Translations under genes and position numbers: made by a program
Shown: in pieces, positions 1 through 5,543 of the stretch
Layout: each line of letters starts with the position of its first letter
Numbering within the stretch: the first letter of the stretch is position 1
Notes under the pieces: generated by a model
Told to the model about the DNA's origin: nothing
Seen by the model: the letters and a program-made list of their open reading frames with translations, nothing else
Database searches by the model: none
Origin: Armatimonadota bacterium
GTDB lineage: Bacteria > Armatimonadota > UBA5829
DNA length: 5,785 nucleotides
Assembly: GCA_026415535.1 (NCBI GenBank)
Contig: JAOAGX010000153.1
Location: 1-5,785, forward strand
Direction: 5' to 3'

Positions 1-429
1 CTCGATGACGCGGGGCTGAAAAGCAACTCAGCAGTGATAAAGCTGGTGCCAAAGTCGGTCATAGAGGCAGTTACAACTGTCAGCGTAAGCGGTGTTTTCT
101 CCGGAACCGGTATTGTGCCGCTTGGAGATTTGAGAACGCTGGTAAAGTTTGCGATTTCGAAAGAATCATTTACTTTGAGCGGATCCTCAACTGTTCAGGC
201 CCGGACGGATACTCCGCTCGCGACCTATACATTTTCCGGAGAACTTAAACTGGAAGCCAGCAACGCCAAGATGTGGCTTACTGCCGCTGGTTCAATCCAG
301 CGAACAGGTAAACTTACAAACCAGGTGTCTAATACGCAGATTTCCGACGTTCCTGTCAACATATCCGATGGCACTGCCACAGTAAACGTTGAGGGCGTTC
401 CGGTCACATTCGTGCTCTTCAAACCCTAG
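1..429 (+). CDS. C-terminal part of an unrecognised beta-rich protein (5' end cut off by the window)
   Basis: The reading frame is open from the first base and ends at TAG 427-429, giving the last 142 residues. A GTG at 34 could serve as a start, but the frame continues upstream of it without a stop and no convincing Shine-Dalgarno sequence precedes it, so I read this as a truncated gene. The visible part is rich in Thr, Ser and Val with regularly alternating hydrophobic residues (for example VSVSGVFSGTG and the closing VPVTFVLFKP), has no Cys and a single Trp, and shows no membrane segment. This pattern suggests an all-beta, possibly secreted or surface domain. I recognise no family and assign no function. 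The next gene is separated by 385 nt and has its own promoter, so the two are probably not co-transcribed by necessity. The opposite-strand frame inside it looks like a shadow. Confidence 0.6.
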   Translation, partial: LDDAGLKSNSAVIKLVPKSVIEAVTTVSVSGVFSGTGIVPLGDLRTLVKFAISKESFTLSGSSTVQARTDTPLATYTFSGELKLEASNAKMWLTAAGSIQRTGKLTNQVSNTQISDVPVNISDGTATVNVEGVPVTFVLFKP

Positions 430-526
430 TAGTTTTTATCCGTTTCGCATCACTTTACTCAACAGGAACCTCGAATCGCCCCTCAGCGTCTAATCACCAG
501 TGAACAAACCAGCGTTATCGTAAATT

Positions 527-540
527 CTAGATACTAGATA
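527..540. repeat. Tandem direct repeat, two copies of CTAGATA
   Basis: CTAGATA occurs at 527-533 and again at 534-540 with no gap, followed by the related AT-rich string TAGGATATAA. Two 7-bp copies in an AT-rich stretch can arise by slippage. It could be a protein-binding site but nothing ties it to a gene; the nearest promoter is 200 bp downstream. Confidence 0.4.
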
Positions 541-604
541 TAGGATATAACGACGCGACTGATAATCTGTCACTCGGAGCACAGGAATAAGAACCTTTGC
601 AACC

Positions 605-635
605 TGATATTTCTGAAACTAACTTCGAAATATCA
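605..635. repeat. Perfect 9-bp inverted repeat forming a 31-nt hairpin
   Basis: TGATATTTC at 605-613 is the exact reverse complement of GAAATATCA at 627-635. Inside it, GAA 615-617 can pair with TTC 624-626, leaving one bulged T (614) and a 6-nt loop (618-623), so the stem reaches 12 pairs. No T-run follows on either strand, which argues against an intrinsic terminator. It lies about 105 bp upstream of the -35 box of the propeller gene, so it could be a distal operator, the terminator-less 3' end of the upstream transcript, or an unrecognised structured RNA. Confidence 0.55.
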
Positions 636-740
636 AAGAACGCCGAACCTGGAACTTCCGACATCTCGACCACTCTTAGCAACTGAGCCAGAAGTCGCTG
701 AAAATGATCTTTTGTCTCAATAACCTAGGACCCGCATTTG

Positions 741-769
741 TTGACGAGTAAGAGGACGGGCAGTATAAT
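741..769 (+). promoter_or_regulatory. Sigma-70-type promoter of the propeller gene and probably the whole dprA-kdsB-kdsA unit
   Basis: TTGACG at 741-746 matches five of six bases of the -35 consensus, and TATAAT at 764-769 is a perfect -10 box. The spacer is exactly 17 bp. Transcription would be expected to start near 776, leaving a leader of about 39 nt before ATG 815. It is by far the best promoter-like sequence in the window. A short inverted repeat (GGACG 754-758, CGTCC 775-779) brackets the -10 box. Confidence 0.8.
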
Positions 770-802
770 CATCGCGTCCCAGTCAGACCTGGTGGAGTTT
801 TC

Positions 803-807
803 GGAGG
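803..807 (+). promoter_or_regulatory. Ribosome-binding site that decides the propeller gene start
   Basis: GGAGG at 803-807 lies 7 nt before ATG 815 but only 4 nt before the in-frame TTG 812. The spacing favours ATG 815, which trims one Met from the longer reading. Confidence 0.75.
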
Positions 808-814
808 CAGCTTG

Positions 815-2569
815 ATGAGAATCGGTCACACAGCCTTGGTTGCTGTGTTGCTAGTGCTTGGTTCGACTCGCGTGTCGTGTGAGCCGATGTTGATGGCTCG
901 CTATGACCCAGCGCAGTCAAGTAGCACTACTGAAAAGCTCAAATTGCCACTGGCGTTGAGCTGGCAATTTGTCGGCAATAAGTTTGACAACAATCCTGCA
1001 TCCCCGATCGTTGTGGACGGAACAGTATATTTTGCTTGCGGAGATCGGGTTTACGCCGTCGAGCTAGCCACTGGTGCCCTAAAGTGGAAATATCCCTCAG
1101 GCGACATGGGGCTGGGAGGATCGGTAAAGGGTGCACCGGCATACCACAAAGGATCGCTGTTTTTCGGAGCTACTGACGAAAACCTATACTGCCTAGATGC
1201 GAAGACAGGTAGTTTCAAGTGGGCCTATCGAGTAAGAGGAGCTATTAGATGTCCTCCAGTAGTCGTTGACAACATGGTATACGTAGGCGCAGACGATGAG
1301 TCACTTTACGCAATCGAAGCCGACACCGGTGAGCGCAGGTGGGTTTTCACAACACGCGACGACATTGCCATAGGAGTTGCGATCGGAACAGGAATGGCCG
1401 TAATCTCATCGATGGACGGAAATATGTACGGCCTCACCTCGTCTACCGGAAAACTACGCTGGATGTTTCGTTTGCCGGTAGCTCCTACATCATCATCTCC
1501 GCTCATCACCGAAGGAATGACTGTGATGGCGGCTGGAAATAGCATGTATGGTCTGTCAGTAAGAAGCGGACAGCAAAAATGGCACGTTTCGCTGAAAGCC
1601 GAGGCAGCAGCTACTCCCGCGGCACAGGGCTTCGACGTATTCGTTCCGTGCAGGGATAAAAAGATCTATGCCTATATGACCGGTGGCCGACAACCTGTAC
1701 CTAAGTGGACACAACCGGCAGATCTCGGCGCAATTCCTATGTCGAGTCCAGTGGTTGCAGGCGATACAGTCTGGGTAACGGGATCACGCGGAGTTGTTGC
1801 GGCGTTCTCAACTGTCGACGGCTCTCTCAAATGGCGATACGTGATCGCGCCTTCTCCTGTCACCACGCCAGGCGCGCTTTTCTGCGACGCTGCGTCGTCA
1901 CCAACAATTGCTGAAGGAGCATTATTAGTCCTTACAGACGACGGCGTTCTTCACTGCTTCACTTCGCATGCTCCGGACAACACTCCGCCGGCGCTGTTCG
2001 CCGGTTCTCCGGCAAACGGCTCATTTATGTCCGGTGCACCTCCAATCAAGATATCCGGTGTTCTGTATGATATAGGCAGCGGAGTCGACTTCTCGACAGC
2101 CACCATTATGCTCGATGGTCAGCCCGTGGAGGCAAAGGTCGATATTCCTAGCTCCACGGTCTATTACGAAACCGAAACGGGCGGTGGCGGTAAACAAGCG
2201 ACGGTGTTGGCTGACGGACTTCACAACATAGTTGTTTCGGCCAAAGACTATGCAGGCAACCTGATGACTAAGCAATGGTACATAGTAACCGACTCTTCAC
2301 TGCCACCGCCGCGAAGGAGCGCACCTCCCGAAGAGGGGGGAAAGAAAGAGAAGCCACCTGCAACGAAGCCGACTCGGCCCGGTGGAACGCCAGGAACCTC
2401 GCCTGGCGGACCGCCGATGCCTCCGAACATACCAGGGATGGACATGCCTCCGCCTCCTCCACCTCCTCCACCAGCACCTGGACCGCCTGTTCCCCAACCG
2501 GCGCCTACCCCAGGTCTTGGCGGAGGAATGCACGGGCCCACGGAGGGCGCACCACAGCCAACTTACTAG
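815..2569 (+). CDS. Exported PQQ-like beta-propeller protein with Ig-like domain and proline-rich tail
   Basis: The 584-residue product starts with a signal peptide (positive start, hydrophobic core about residues 7-16, likely cleavage near Cys22). Cys22 is preceded by Arg-Val-Ser, a poor lipobox, so a lipoprotein is less likely. Eight repeats of the PQQ/BamB-like type follow, at about 63-93, 107-138, 147-178, 185-218, 227-258, 266-299, 310-342 and 361-382. Typical units read S-P-x-V-x-x-G, V-Y, D-x-x-x-Y-A and T-G-x-x-x-W. The last unit lacks its Trp strand, which residues 46-52 (LALSWQF) could supply, closing the ring. Residues 388-493 look like a bacterial Ig-like domain (TPP, GSGVD, LDGQPV, ADGLH, DYAGN). 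The tail, 495-584, is rich in Pro and Gly and includes nine consecutive prolines (545-553). Family knowledge suggests a binding or scaffold role outside the cytoplasm; I see no evidence for quinone-dependent catalysis. It is not a plain BamB, which lacks the Ig and Pro-rich parts. Probable first gene of the dprA operon. Confidence 0.85.
   Translation: MRIGHTALVAVLLVLGSTRVSCEPMLMARYDPAQSSSTTEKLKLPLALSWQFVGNKFDNNPASPIVVDGTVYFACGDRVYAVELATGALKWKYPSGDMGLGGSVKGAPAYHKGSLFFGATDENLYCLDAKTGSFKWAYRVRGAIRCPPVVVDNMVYVGADDESLYAIEADTGERRWVFTTRDDIAIGVAIGTGMAVISSMDGNMYGLTSSTGKLRWMFRLPVAPTSSSPLITEGMTVMAAGNSMYGLSVRSGQQKWHVSLKAEAAATPAAQGFDVFVPCRDKKIYAYMTGGRQPVPKWTQPADLGAIPMSSPVVAGDTVWVTGSRGVVAAFSTVDGSLKWRYVIAPSPVTTPGALFCDAASSPTIAEGALLVLTDDGVLHCFTSHAPDNTPPALFAGSPANGSFMSGAPPIKISGVLYDIGSGVDFSTATIMLDGQPVEAKVDIPSSTVYYETETGGGGKQATVLADGLHNIVVSAKDYAGNLMTKQWYIVTDSSLPPPRRSAPPEEGGKKEKPPATKPTRPGGTPGTSPGGPPMPPNIPGMDMPPPPPPPPPAPGPPVPQPAPTPGLGGGMHGPTEGAPQPTY
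2447..2472 (+). repeat. C-rich tract encoding polyproline, with a perfect mirror repeat
   Basis: This 26-bp tract is all pyrimidine except for 2452, 2461 and 2470, and encodes the nine prolines at 545-553 of the propeller protein. Within it CCTCCTCC (2453-2460) and CCTCCTCC (2462-2469) flank a single A, which makes both a direct and a mirror repeat. The opposite strand is a GGA-type G-rich sequence. The tract includes CACCTCCT (2460-2467), the same string as the anti-Shine-Dalgarno end typical of 16S rRNA. Confidence 0.7.
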
Positions 2570-2578
2570 CCACAATAC

Positions 2579-2586
2579 AGGGAGGT
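2579..2586 (+). promoter_or_regulatory. Strong ribosome-binding site of dprA
   Basis: AGGGAGGT at 2579-2586 contains the near-complete Shine-Dalgarno GGAGGT and ends 10 nt before ATG 2597. It lies in the short gap after the propeller gene's stop codon. It is complementary to ACCTCCT at 2461-2467 in the same transcript (seven pairs, one of them G-U). Confidence 0.7.
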
Positions 2587-2596
2587 TTGCATACCA

Positions 2597-3694
2597 ATGG
2601 AAGAACAGGAGCTAAGGGCCTGGTTAAGGCTCAGTCGGCTCGAGCTGTCGCCGACGACCGCGCGCACCTTGATCGATCATTTCGGAGAACCGGAGGCAAT
2701 ATTCAATGCCACTGAATCCGAACTTGCGTTGGTAGATCGTCTGACTGATAAAGTAAAGTCAAAAGTGCTTGGTCCGGCTCCTGCAGCAGTAGACCGAGAT
2801 ATGCACTTGATCGATGAGATAGGGGTTACGTTAATTCCGCTCACGTCTGAGCATTATCCTAAAAGCCTCAAACAGATATACGATCCGCCAGTGTTGTTAT
2901 ATTCCCGCGGCCAACTAGTAGAAGCCGACGAGATGGCAGTGGCAATAGTCGGCTCGCGCCGCGCGACGCCATACGGGATCTCAGTTGCCGAGAAAATGGC
3001 GCGCGATTTAGCAGGAGAAGGCATTACGATTGTGAGCGGAGGTGCGCGCGGAGTTGACACTGCTGCACACAAGGGTGCCCTTGCTGCCGGTGGAAGAACA
3101 ATTGCATTTTTAGGATGCGGTATCGACATTTCATACCCAGCGGAGAACCGAAAGTTGTTTGACGCGATTGCCGACAGTGGCGCGGTGATTTCGGAGTTTC
3201 CGTTTGGCTCTCCACCGGAATCTTGGAGGTTCCCTCCCAGAAATCGCCTTATCAGCGGTATGAGTTTAGGAGTTCTGGTTTGCCAAAGCCCAGCTGCCTC
3301 TGGCGCGTTAATTACCGCTGGCTATGCGGCTGAACAGGGGAAAGACGTCTATGCTGTTCCGGGAAACATCGACGACGAGCGTAACCGTGGTTGTCACGCC
3401 CTCATCAAAGACGGGGCAAAACTCGTCGAGTGTGCAGACGACGTCTTGTCGGAATTGGGCTTTAAGCAATCGGAAGACAGACAAACTCATCAGCTGGCCC
3501 TGCCTATCGATTCTCTAAAGAATGAAAACGAACGCCAGATTGCAGCGTTGCTCTCGCTTGATCCTTTGCAAGTTGACGAGATAATAGAAAAAACGGGCCT
3601 TCCAGCTCCAATGGTAGCGGGTACACTAACAATTCTCGAAATGAAAAATGTTGCACGTCGCGTACCCGGGAATGCGTATGTGAGGGTGTTATAG
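2597..3694 (+). CDS. dprA: DNA processing protein DprA/Smf
   Basis: DprA binds incoming single-stranded DNA in the cytoplasm and loads RecA during natural transformation; it is also widely kept in bacteria not known to be competent. The 365-residue protein is full length. Residues 1-60 form a helical N-terminal region that resembles the helix-hairpin-helix/SAM-like part of the family. The Rossmann-like DprA core shows VGSRRATPYG (118-127), SGGARGVDTAAH (147-158), GCGIDISYPAEN (173-184), FPPRNRLISG (212-221), SGALITA (235-241) and AVPGN (253-257). Residues 310-365 fit the C-terminal winged-helix domain (NERQIAALLS, VDEIIEKTGL, RRVPGNAYVRV). ATG 2597 is supported by a strong Shine-Dalgarno sequence and a normal N-terminus. 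One mild oddity is Cys-Gln-Ser at 229-231, where many DprA proteins have Val-Glu-Ala. The gene begins 27 nt after the propeller gene and is followed at once by kdsB, so it probably shares their transcript. Confidence 0.95.
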   Translation: MEEQELRAWLRLSRLELSPTTARTLIDHFGEPEAIFNATESELALVDRLTDKVKSKVLGPAPAAVDRDMHLIDEIGVTLIPLTSEHYPKSLKQIYDPPVLLYSRGQLVEADEMAVAIVGSRRATPYGISVAEKMARDLAGEGITIVSGGARGVDTAAHKGALAAGGRTIAFLGCGIDISYPAENRKLFDAIADSGAVISEFPFGSPPESWRFPPRNRLISGMSLGVLVCQSPAASGALITAGYAAEQGKDVYAVPGNIDDERNRGCHALIKDGAKLVECADDVLSELGFKQSEDRQTHQLALPIDSLKNENERQIAALLSLDPLQVDEIIEKTGLPAPMVAGTLTILEMKNVARRVPGNAYVRVL

Positions 3695-3698
3695 TTTG
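3682..3698 (+). promoter_or_regulatory. Alternative ribosome-binding site and TTG start for kdsB
   Basis: GAGGG at 3682-3686 lies 9 nt before an in-frame TTG at 3696, which sits just one base after the dprA stop codon. This start would add eight residues (MLEAPILP) to KdsB. The ATG at 3720 has only GAGG at 3702-3705, with a long 14-nt spacer. Spacing favours the TTG, while start-codon strength and family length favour the ATG. Confidence 0.4.
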
Positions 3699-3719
3699 CT
3701 TGAGGCACCAATTCTCCCT

Positions 3720-4442
3720 ATGAAAGTAACCGTCATCATACCCGCACGCATGGCATCGACTAGGTTCCCCGGCAAACCACTGGCTGACATTTGTGGGAAA
3801 CCGATGATTCAGTGGGTGTACGAGCGCACAAGTATGGCCAAGGGGATATCGCGGGTGATAGTGGCAACATGCGACAGTGAAATCATCAAAGCTGTCGAGG
3901 ATTTTGGAGGAGAGGCGGCTATTACTTCAGATACGCACCGTTCCGGAACTGACCGCATTGCCGAAGTTGCTGCCAACCTGGACGCCGAAATCATAATCAA
4001 CGTACAAGGAGACGAGCCCCTAATCGATCCGGCCTCAATCGAGAAAACTTTGGAACCTTTCGAAAGCGGCGAAGAGGTTATGGCTAGCCTTATGGTCCCG
4101 ATCAGTTATGAGGAAGCGCAAGATCCGAATCTGGTCAAAGTCGTAACTTCTCTCGATGGATACGCGCTTTACTTTTCACGAGCAGCGATTCCGAGTTGCC
4201 GGAACACTAATGCCCATCCGCTCTGGCGAGGTCACGTTGGCGTATATGCTTACACTAGGGAGTTTCTGCTGGCACTCGCCTCTTGGGAACCAACACCACT
4301 CGAAAAAATGGAATCCCTAGAACAACTTCGCGTCCTGGAACGCGGACATCGGATTAAGATGGTTGAAATAAATGATAGGCCGATGGGAGTGGACACTCCG
4401 GAAGACCTAGAACGTGTCCAGAGAGTGCTCGAAGCACTCTGA
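3720..4442 (+). CDS. kdsB: 3-deoxy-manno-octulosonate cytidylyltransferase (CMP-Kdo synthetase)
   Basis: KdsB transfers CMP from CTP to Kdo, releasing pyrophosphate, and so activates Kdo for transfer to lipid A in the cytoplasm. From ATG 3720 the product has 240 residues, normal for the family. Visible signatures are the nucleotide-binding IPARMASTRFPGKPL (7-21), HRSGTDRIAE (73-82), NVQGDEPLI (94-102) with metal-binding Asp98, ALYFSRAAIP (149-158), PLEKMESLEQLR (193-204) and GVDTPEDLERV (223-233) with the second conserved metal-site Asp225. Nothing essential appears missing. The start is uncertain: an in-frame TTG at 3696 is better spaced from its Shine-Dalgarno sequence and would make 248 residues. 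The gene follows dprA with 25 nt between stop and ATG and precedes kdsA by 32 nt, which fits co-transcription and a shared Kdo pathway role. Confidence 0.95.
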   Translation: MKVTVIIPARMASTRFPGKPLADICGKPMIQWVYERTSMAKGISRVIVATCDSEIIKAVEDFGGEAAITSDTHRSGTDRIAEVAANLDAEIIINVQGDEPLIDPASIEKTLEPFESGEEVMASLMVPISYEEAQDPNLVKVVTSLDGYALYFSRAAIPSCRNTNAHPLWRGHVGVYAYTREFLLALASWEPTPLEKMESLEQLRVLERGHRIKMVEINDRPMGVDTPEDLERVQRVLEAL

Positions 4443-4474
4443 CCGCATACTCAGAAAAGGAGCGCAATACGAAC

Positions 4475-5305
4475 ATGAATGTAGCCCGTGCAGGAAATGT
4501 CGAGTTCGGAGAAGGAAAACCGCTGGCTCTAATTGCTGGGCCGTGCGTTATCGAGTCGGAAGAACTGTGCGTTGAAGTTGGATCAAAGGTGGTGGAAATA
4601 ACGCGCAGTTTGAAAATGCCGTATGTGTTCAAGTCGTCTTTTGACAAGGCCAATCGGACTTCAGTAGAGTCTTACCGAGGCCCAGGGCTTGATAAAGGCC
4701 TAGATATACTGGCGAGCGTAAAATCCAAACTGGATGTGCCAGTGCTGACGGACGTACACGAAGTCTGGCAGGTAAAGCCGGCTGCCGAAGTCGCCGACAT
4801 TCTACAGATACCAGCATTTCTGTGCCGGCAAACCGACTTAATAGTGGCAGCAGCTGAGACTGGAAAGTGCGTAAACATCAAAAAAGGCCAGTTTCAAGCC
4901 CCTTGGGATATGGAAAACTCGGTGCGCAAAGCTCGGAGCACGGGCAACAGAAACATCTGTCTAACCGAACGCGGGGTTTCTTTTGGCTACAACACGCTCG
5001 TTGTAGATATGATCAGCCTACCGATTCTGCGTTCACTAGGATGTGCGGTGATCTTCGACGCAACGCACTCAGTCCAACGACCAGGCGGATTGGGACACTC
5101 CTCGGGAGGGGCAAGGGAATTCGTTCCACATTTGGCTCGGGCGGCTGTCGCCGTTGGAGTAGACGCTCTATTTCTGGAGGTTCACCCTGATCCGCCGCGA
5201 GCTCTTTGTGACGCCGCAAGTATGATCAGCCTGGACGATCTACCCCGATTGATTCAAGAAGCAGTCGCGATTAGAAATGCTCTTGACGCATTGCCGCGCG
5301 AATAG
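4475..5305 (+). CDS. kdsA: Kdo-8-phosphate synthase, metal-dependent class
   Basis: KdsA condenses D-arabinose-5-phosphate with PEP to give Kdo-8-phosphate, the first committed step of Kdo synthesis, in the cytoplasm. The 276-residue protein is full length and a single TIM-barrel domain. Family motifs include AGPCVIES (21-28), YVFKSSFDKANRTS (50-63), SYRGPGL (66-72), LTDVHE (91-96), IPAFLCRQTDL (112-122), VNIKKGQF (133-140), LTERGVSFGYNTLVVD (163-178), FDATHSVQ (194-201) and EVHPDPP (235-241). Cys24, His198, Glu235 and Asp246 match in order and spacing the metal ligands of the Aquifex enzyme (Cys11, His185, Glu222, Asp233), each shifted by 13. The E. coli metal-free class has Asn in place of the Cys. 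ATG 4475 is preceded by AAGGAG (4457-4462, 12-nt spacer). No terminator is visible after the stop, although a 238-nt gap follows before the next likely start. Confidence 0.96.
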   Translation: MNVARAGNVEFGEGKPLALIAGPCVIESEELCVEVGSKVVEITRSLKMPYVFKSSFDKANRTSVESYRGPGLDKGLDILASVKSKLDVPVLTDVHEVWQVKPAAEVADILQIPAFLCRQTDLIVAAAETGKCVNIKKGQFQAPWDMENSVRKARSTGNRNICLTERGVSFGYNTLVVDMISLPILRSLGCAVIFDATHSVQRPGGLGHSSGGAREFVPHLARAAVAVGVDALFLEVHPDPPRALCDAASMISLDDLPRLIQEAVAIRNALDALPRE

Positions 5306-5435
5306 AAGTCGTTACTATCGATCCGTGCATTCTTCCTCGGCAAGGTACTCCGTAACGTGTGTAATCGGTCAAGAGCAGTAAACATTCCAATGCATGCAAA
5401 AACACTCGCCAAGAAAAAGCTTGAGCAAGAAGGCA

Positions 5436-5465
5436 ATGACTGCTTGGGAGTATAAATACTATACT
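5436..5465 (+). promoter_or_regulatory. Weak candidate promoter upstream of the oxidoreductase gene
   Basis: ATGACT (5436-5441) matches four of six -35 bases, and TATACT (5460-5465) matches five of six -10 bases, with an 18-bp spacer. The surrounding 5451-5478 is AT-rich with several TATA-like strings, so the exact -10 box is ambiguous. A palindrome overlaps the -10 box. The gap of 238 nt after kdsA makes a separate promoter for the last gene plausible. Confidence 0.35.
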
Positions 5466-5478
5466 GAGCTCGTATAGT
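5458..5478. repeat. Palindrome overlapping the candidate -10 box (possible operator)
   Basis: ACTATAC at 5458-5464 is the exact reverse complement of GTATAGT at 5472-5478, with a 7-nt centre whose last six bases (GAGCTC) are themselves palindromic. The near-symmetric 21-bp element has the size and form of a dimeric repressor site and covers the likely -10 region. No T-run follows, so it is not an intrinsic terminator. Confidence 0.45.
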
Positions 5479-5528
5479 GAGCAGGCTATTTTGGCACTTT
5501 AACCTGGACCTTTTAGCCACAATTCCGG

Positions 5529-5534
5529 AAGGAG
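5529..5534 (+). promoter_or_regulatory. Ribosome-binding site that favours a TTG start for the oxidoreductase gene
   Basis: AAGGAG at 5529-5534 lies 9 nt before TTG 5544 but 15 nt before ATG 5550. The first spacing is normal and the second is long, so TTG is the better choice here despite being the weaker codon. The two starts differ by two residues (Met-Pro). Confidence 0.55.
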
Positions 5535-5543
5535 TCTTTCAGT

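Larger units (their letters stand above)
430..814. other. Non-coding gap of 385 nt holding regulatory elements
   Basis: All frames are broken by frequent stops and no frame shows protein-like composition, so I see no gene or recognisable gene remnant. The upstream half is AT-rich around 521-550 and contains a 7-bp tandem repeat. A strong hairpin lies at 605-635 and a sigma-70-type promoter at 741-769. A run of five T follows the upstream stop codon (433-437) but no stable stem precedes it, so no intrinsic terminator can be supported. No tRNA, rRNA or known riboswitch pattern was recognised. Confidence 0.6.

Noticed and set aside
427..440. Possible intrinsic terminator after the first gene (T-run 433-437)
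   Set aside because: No stable GC-rich stem precedes the T-run; only short 3-bp pairings can be drawn.
545..551. TATAAC at 546-551 as a second promoter -10 box in the upstream gap
   Set aside because: No -35-like sequence lies 16-18 bp upstream, and the region is AT-rich enough to give such strings by chance.
815..1960. PQQ-dependent dehydrogenase activity for the propeller protein
   Set aside because: The repeats match the structural PQQ/BamB-like type, but I cannot identify the catalytic or calcium/quinone-binding residues of true quinoproteins.
2567..2576. TAGCCACAAT shared exactly with 5514-5523, both just upstream of a ribosome-binding site
   Set aside because: Several 10-bp matches are expected by chance in a window of this size, and the first copy includes a stop codon fixed by coding.
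2248..2715. Long overlapping frames on both strands over the proline-rich tail and dprA start
   Set aside because: They are shadows of the GC-biased proline/glycine-coding DNA; their products are low-complexity and lack start signals.
5306..5400. Terminator after kdsA
   Set aside because: I searched for a hairpin followed by T residues and found only distant 5-bp pairings such as GTTAC/GTAAC; none is convincing.
5390..5479. Two tiny + strand frames (ATG 5390, 21 codons; ATG 5394, 27 codons) in the gap after kdsA
   Set aside because: Neither has a Shine-Dalgarno sequence, they overlap each other in different frames and run into the promoter-like palindrome region.
5254..5520. 88-codon open frame on the - strand covering most of the gap after kdsA
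   Set aside because: It overlaps the 3' end of kdsA by 52 bp, has low-complexity basic composition, no recognisable motif and runs against all neighbours.
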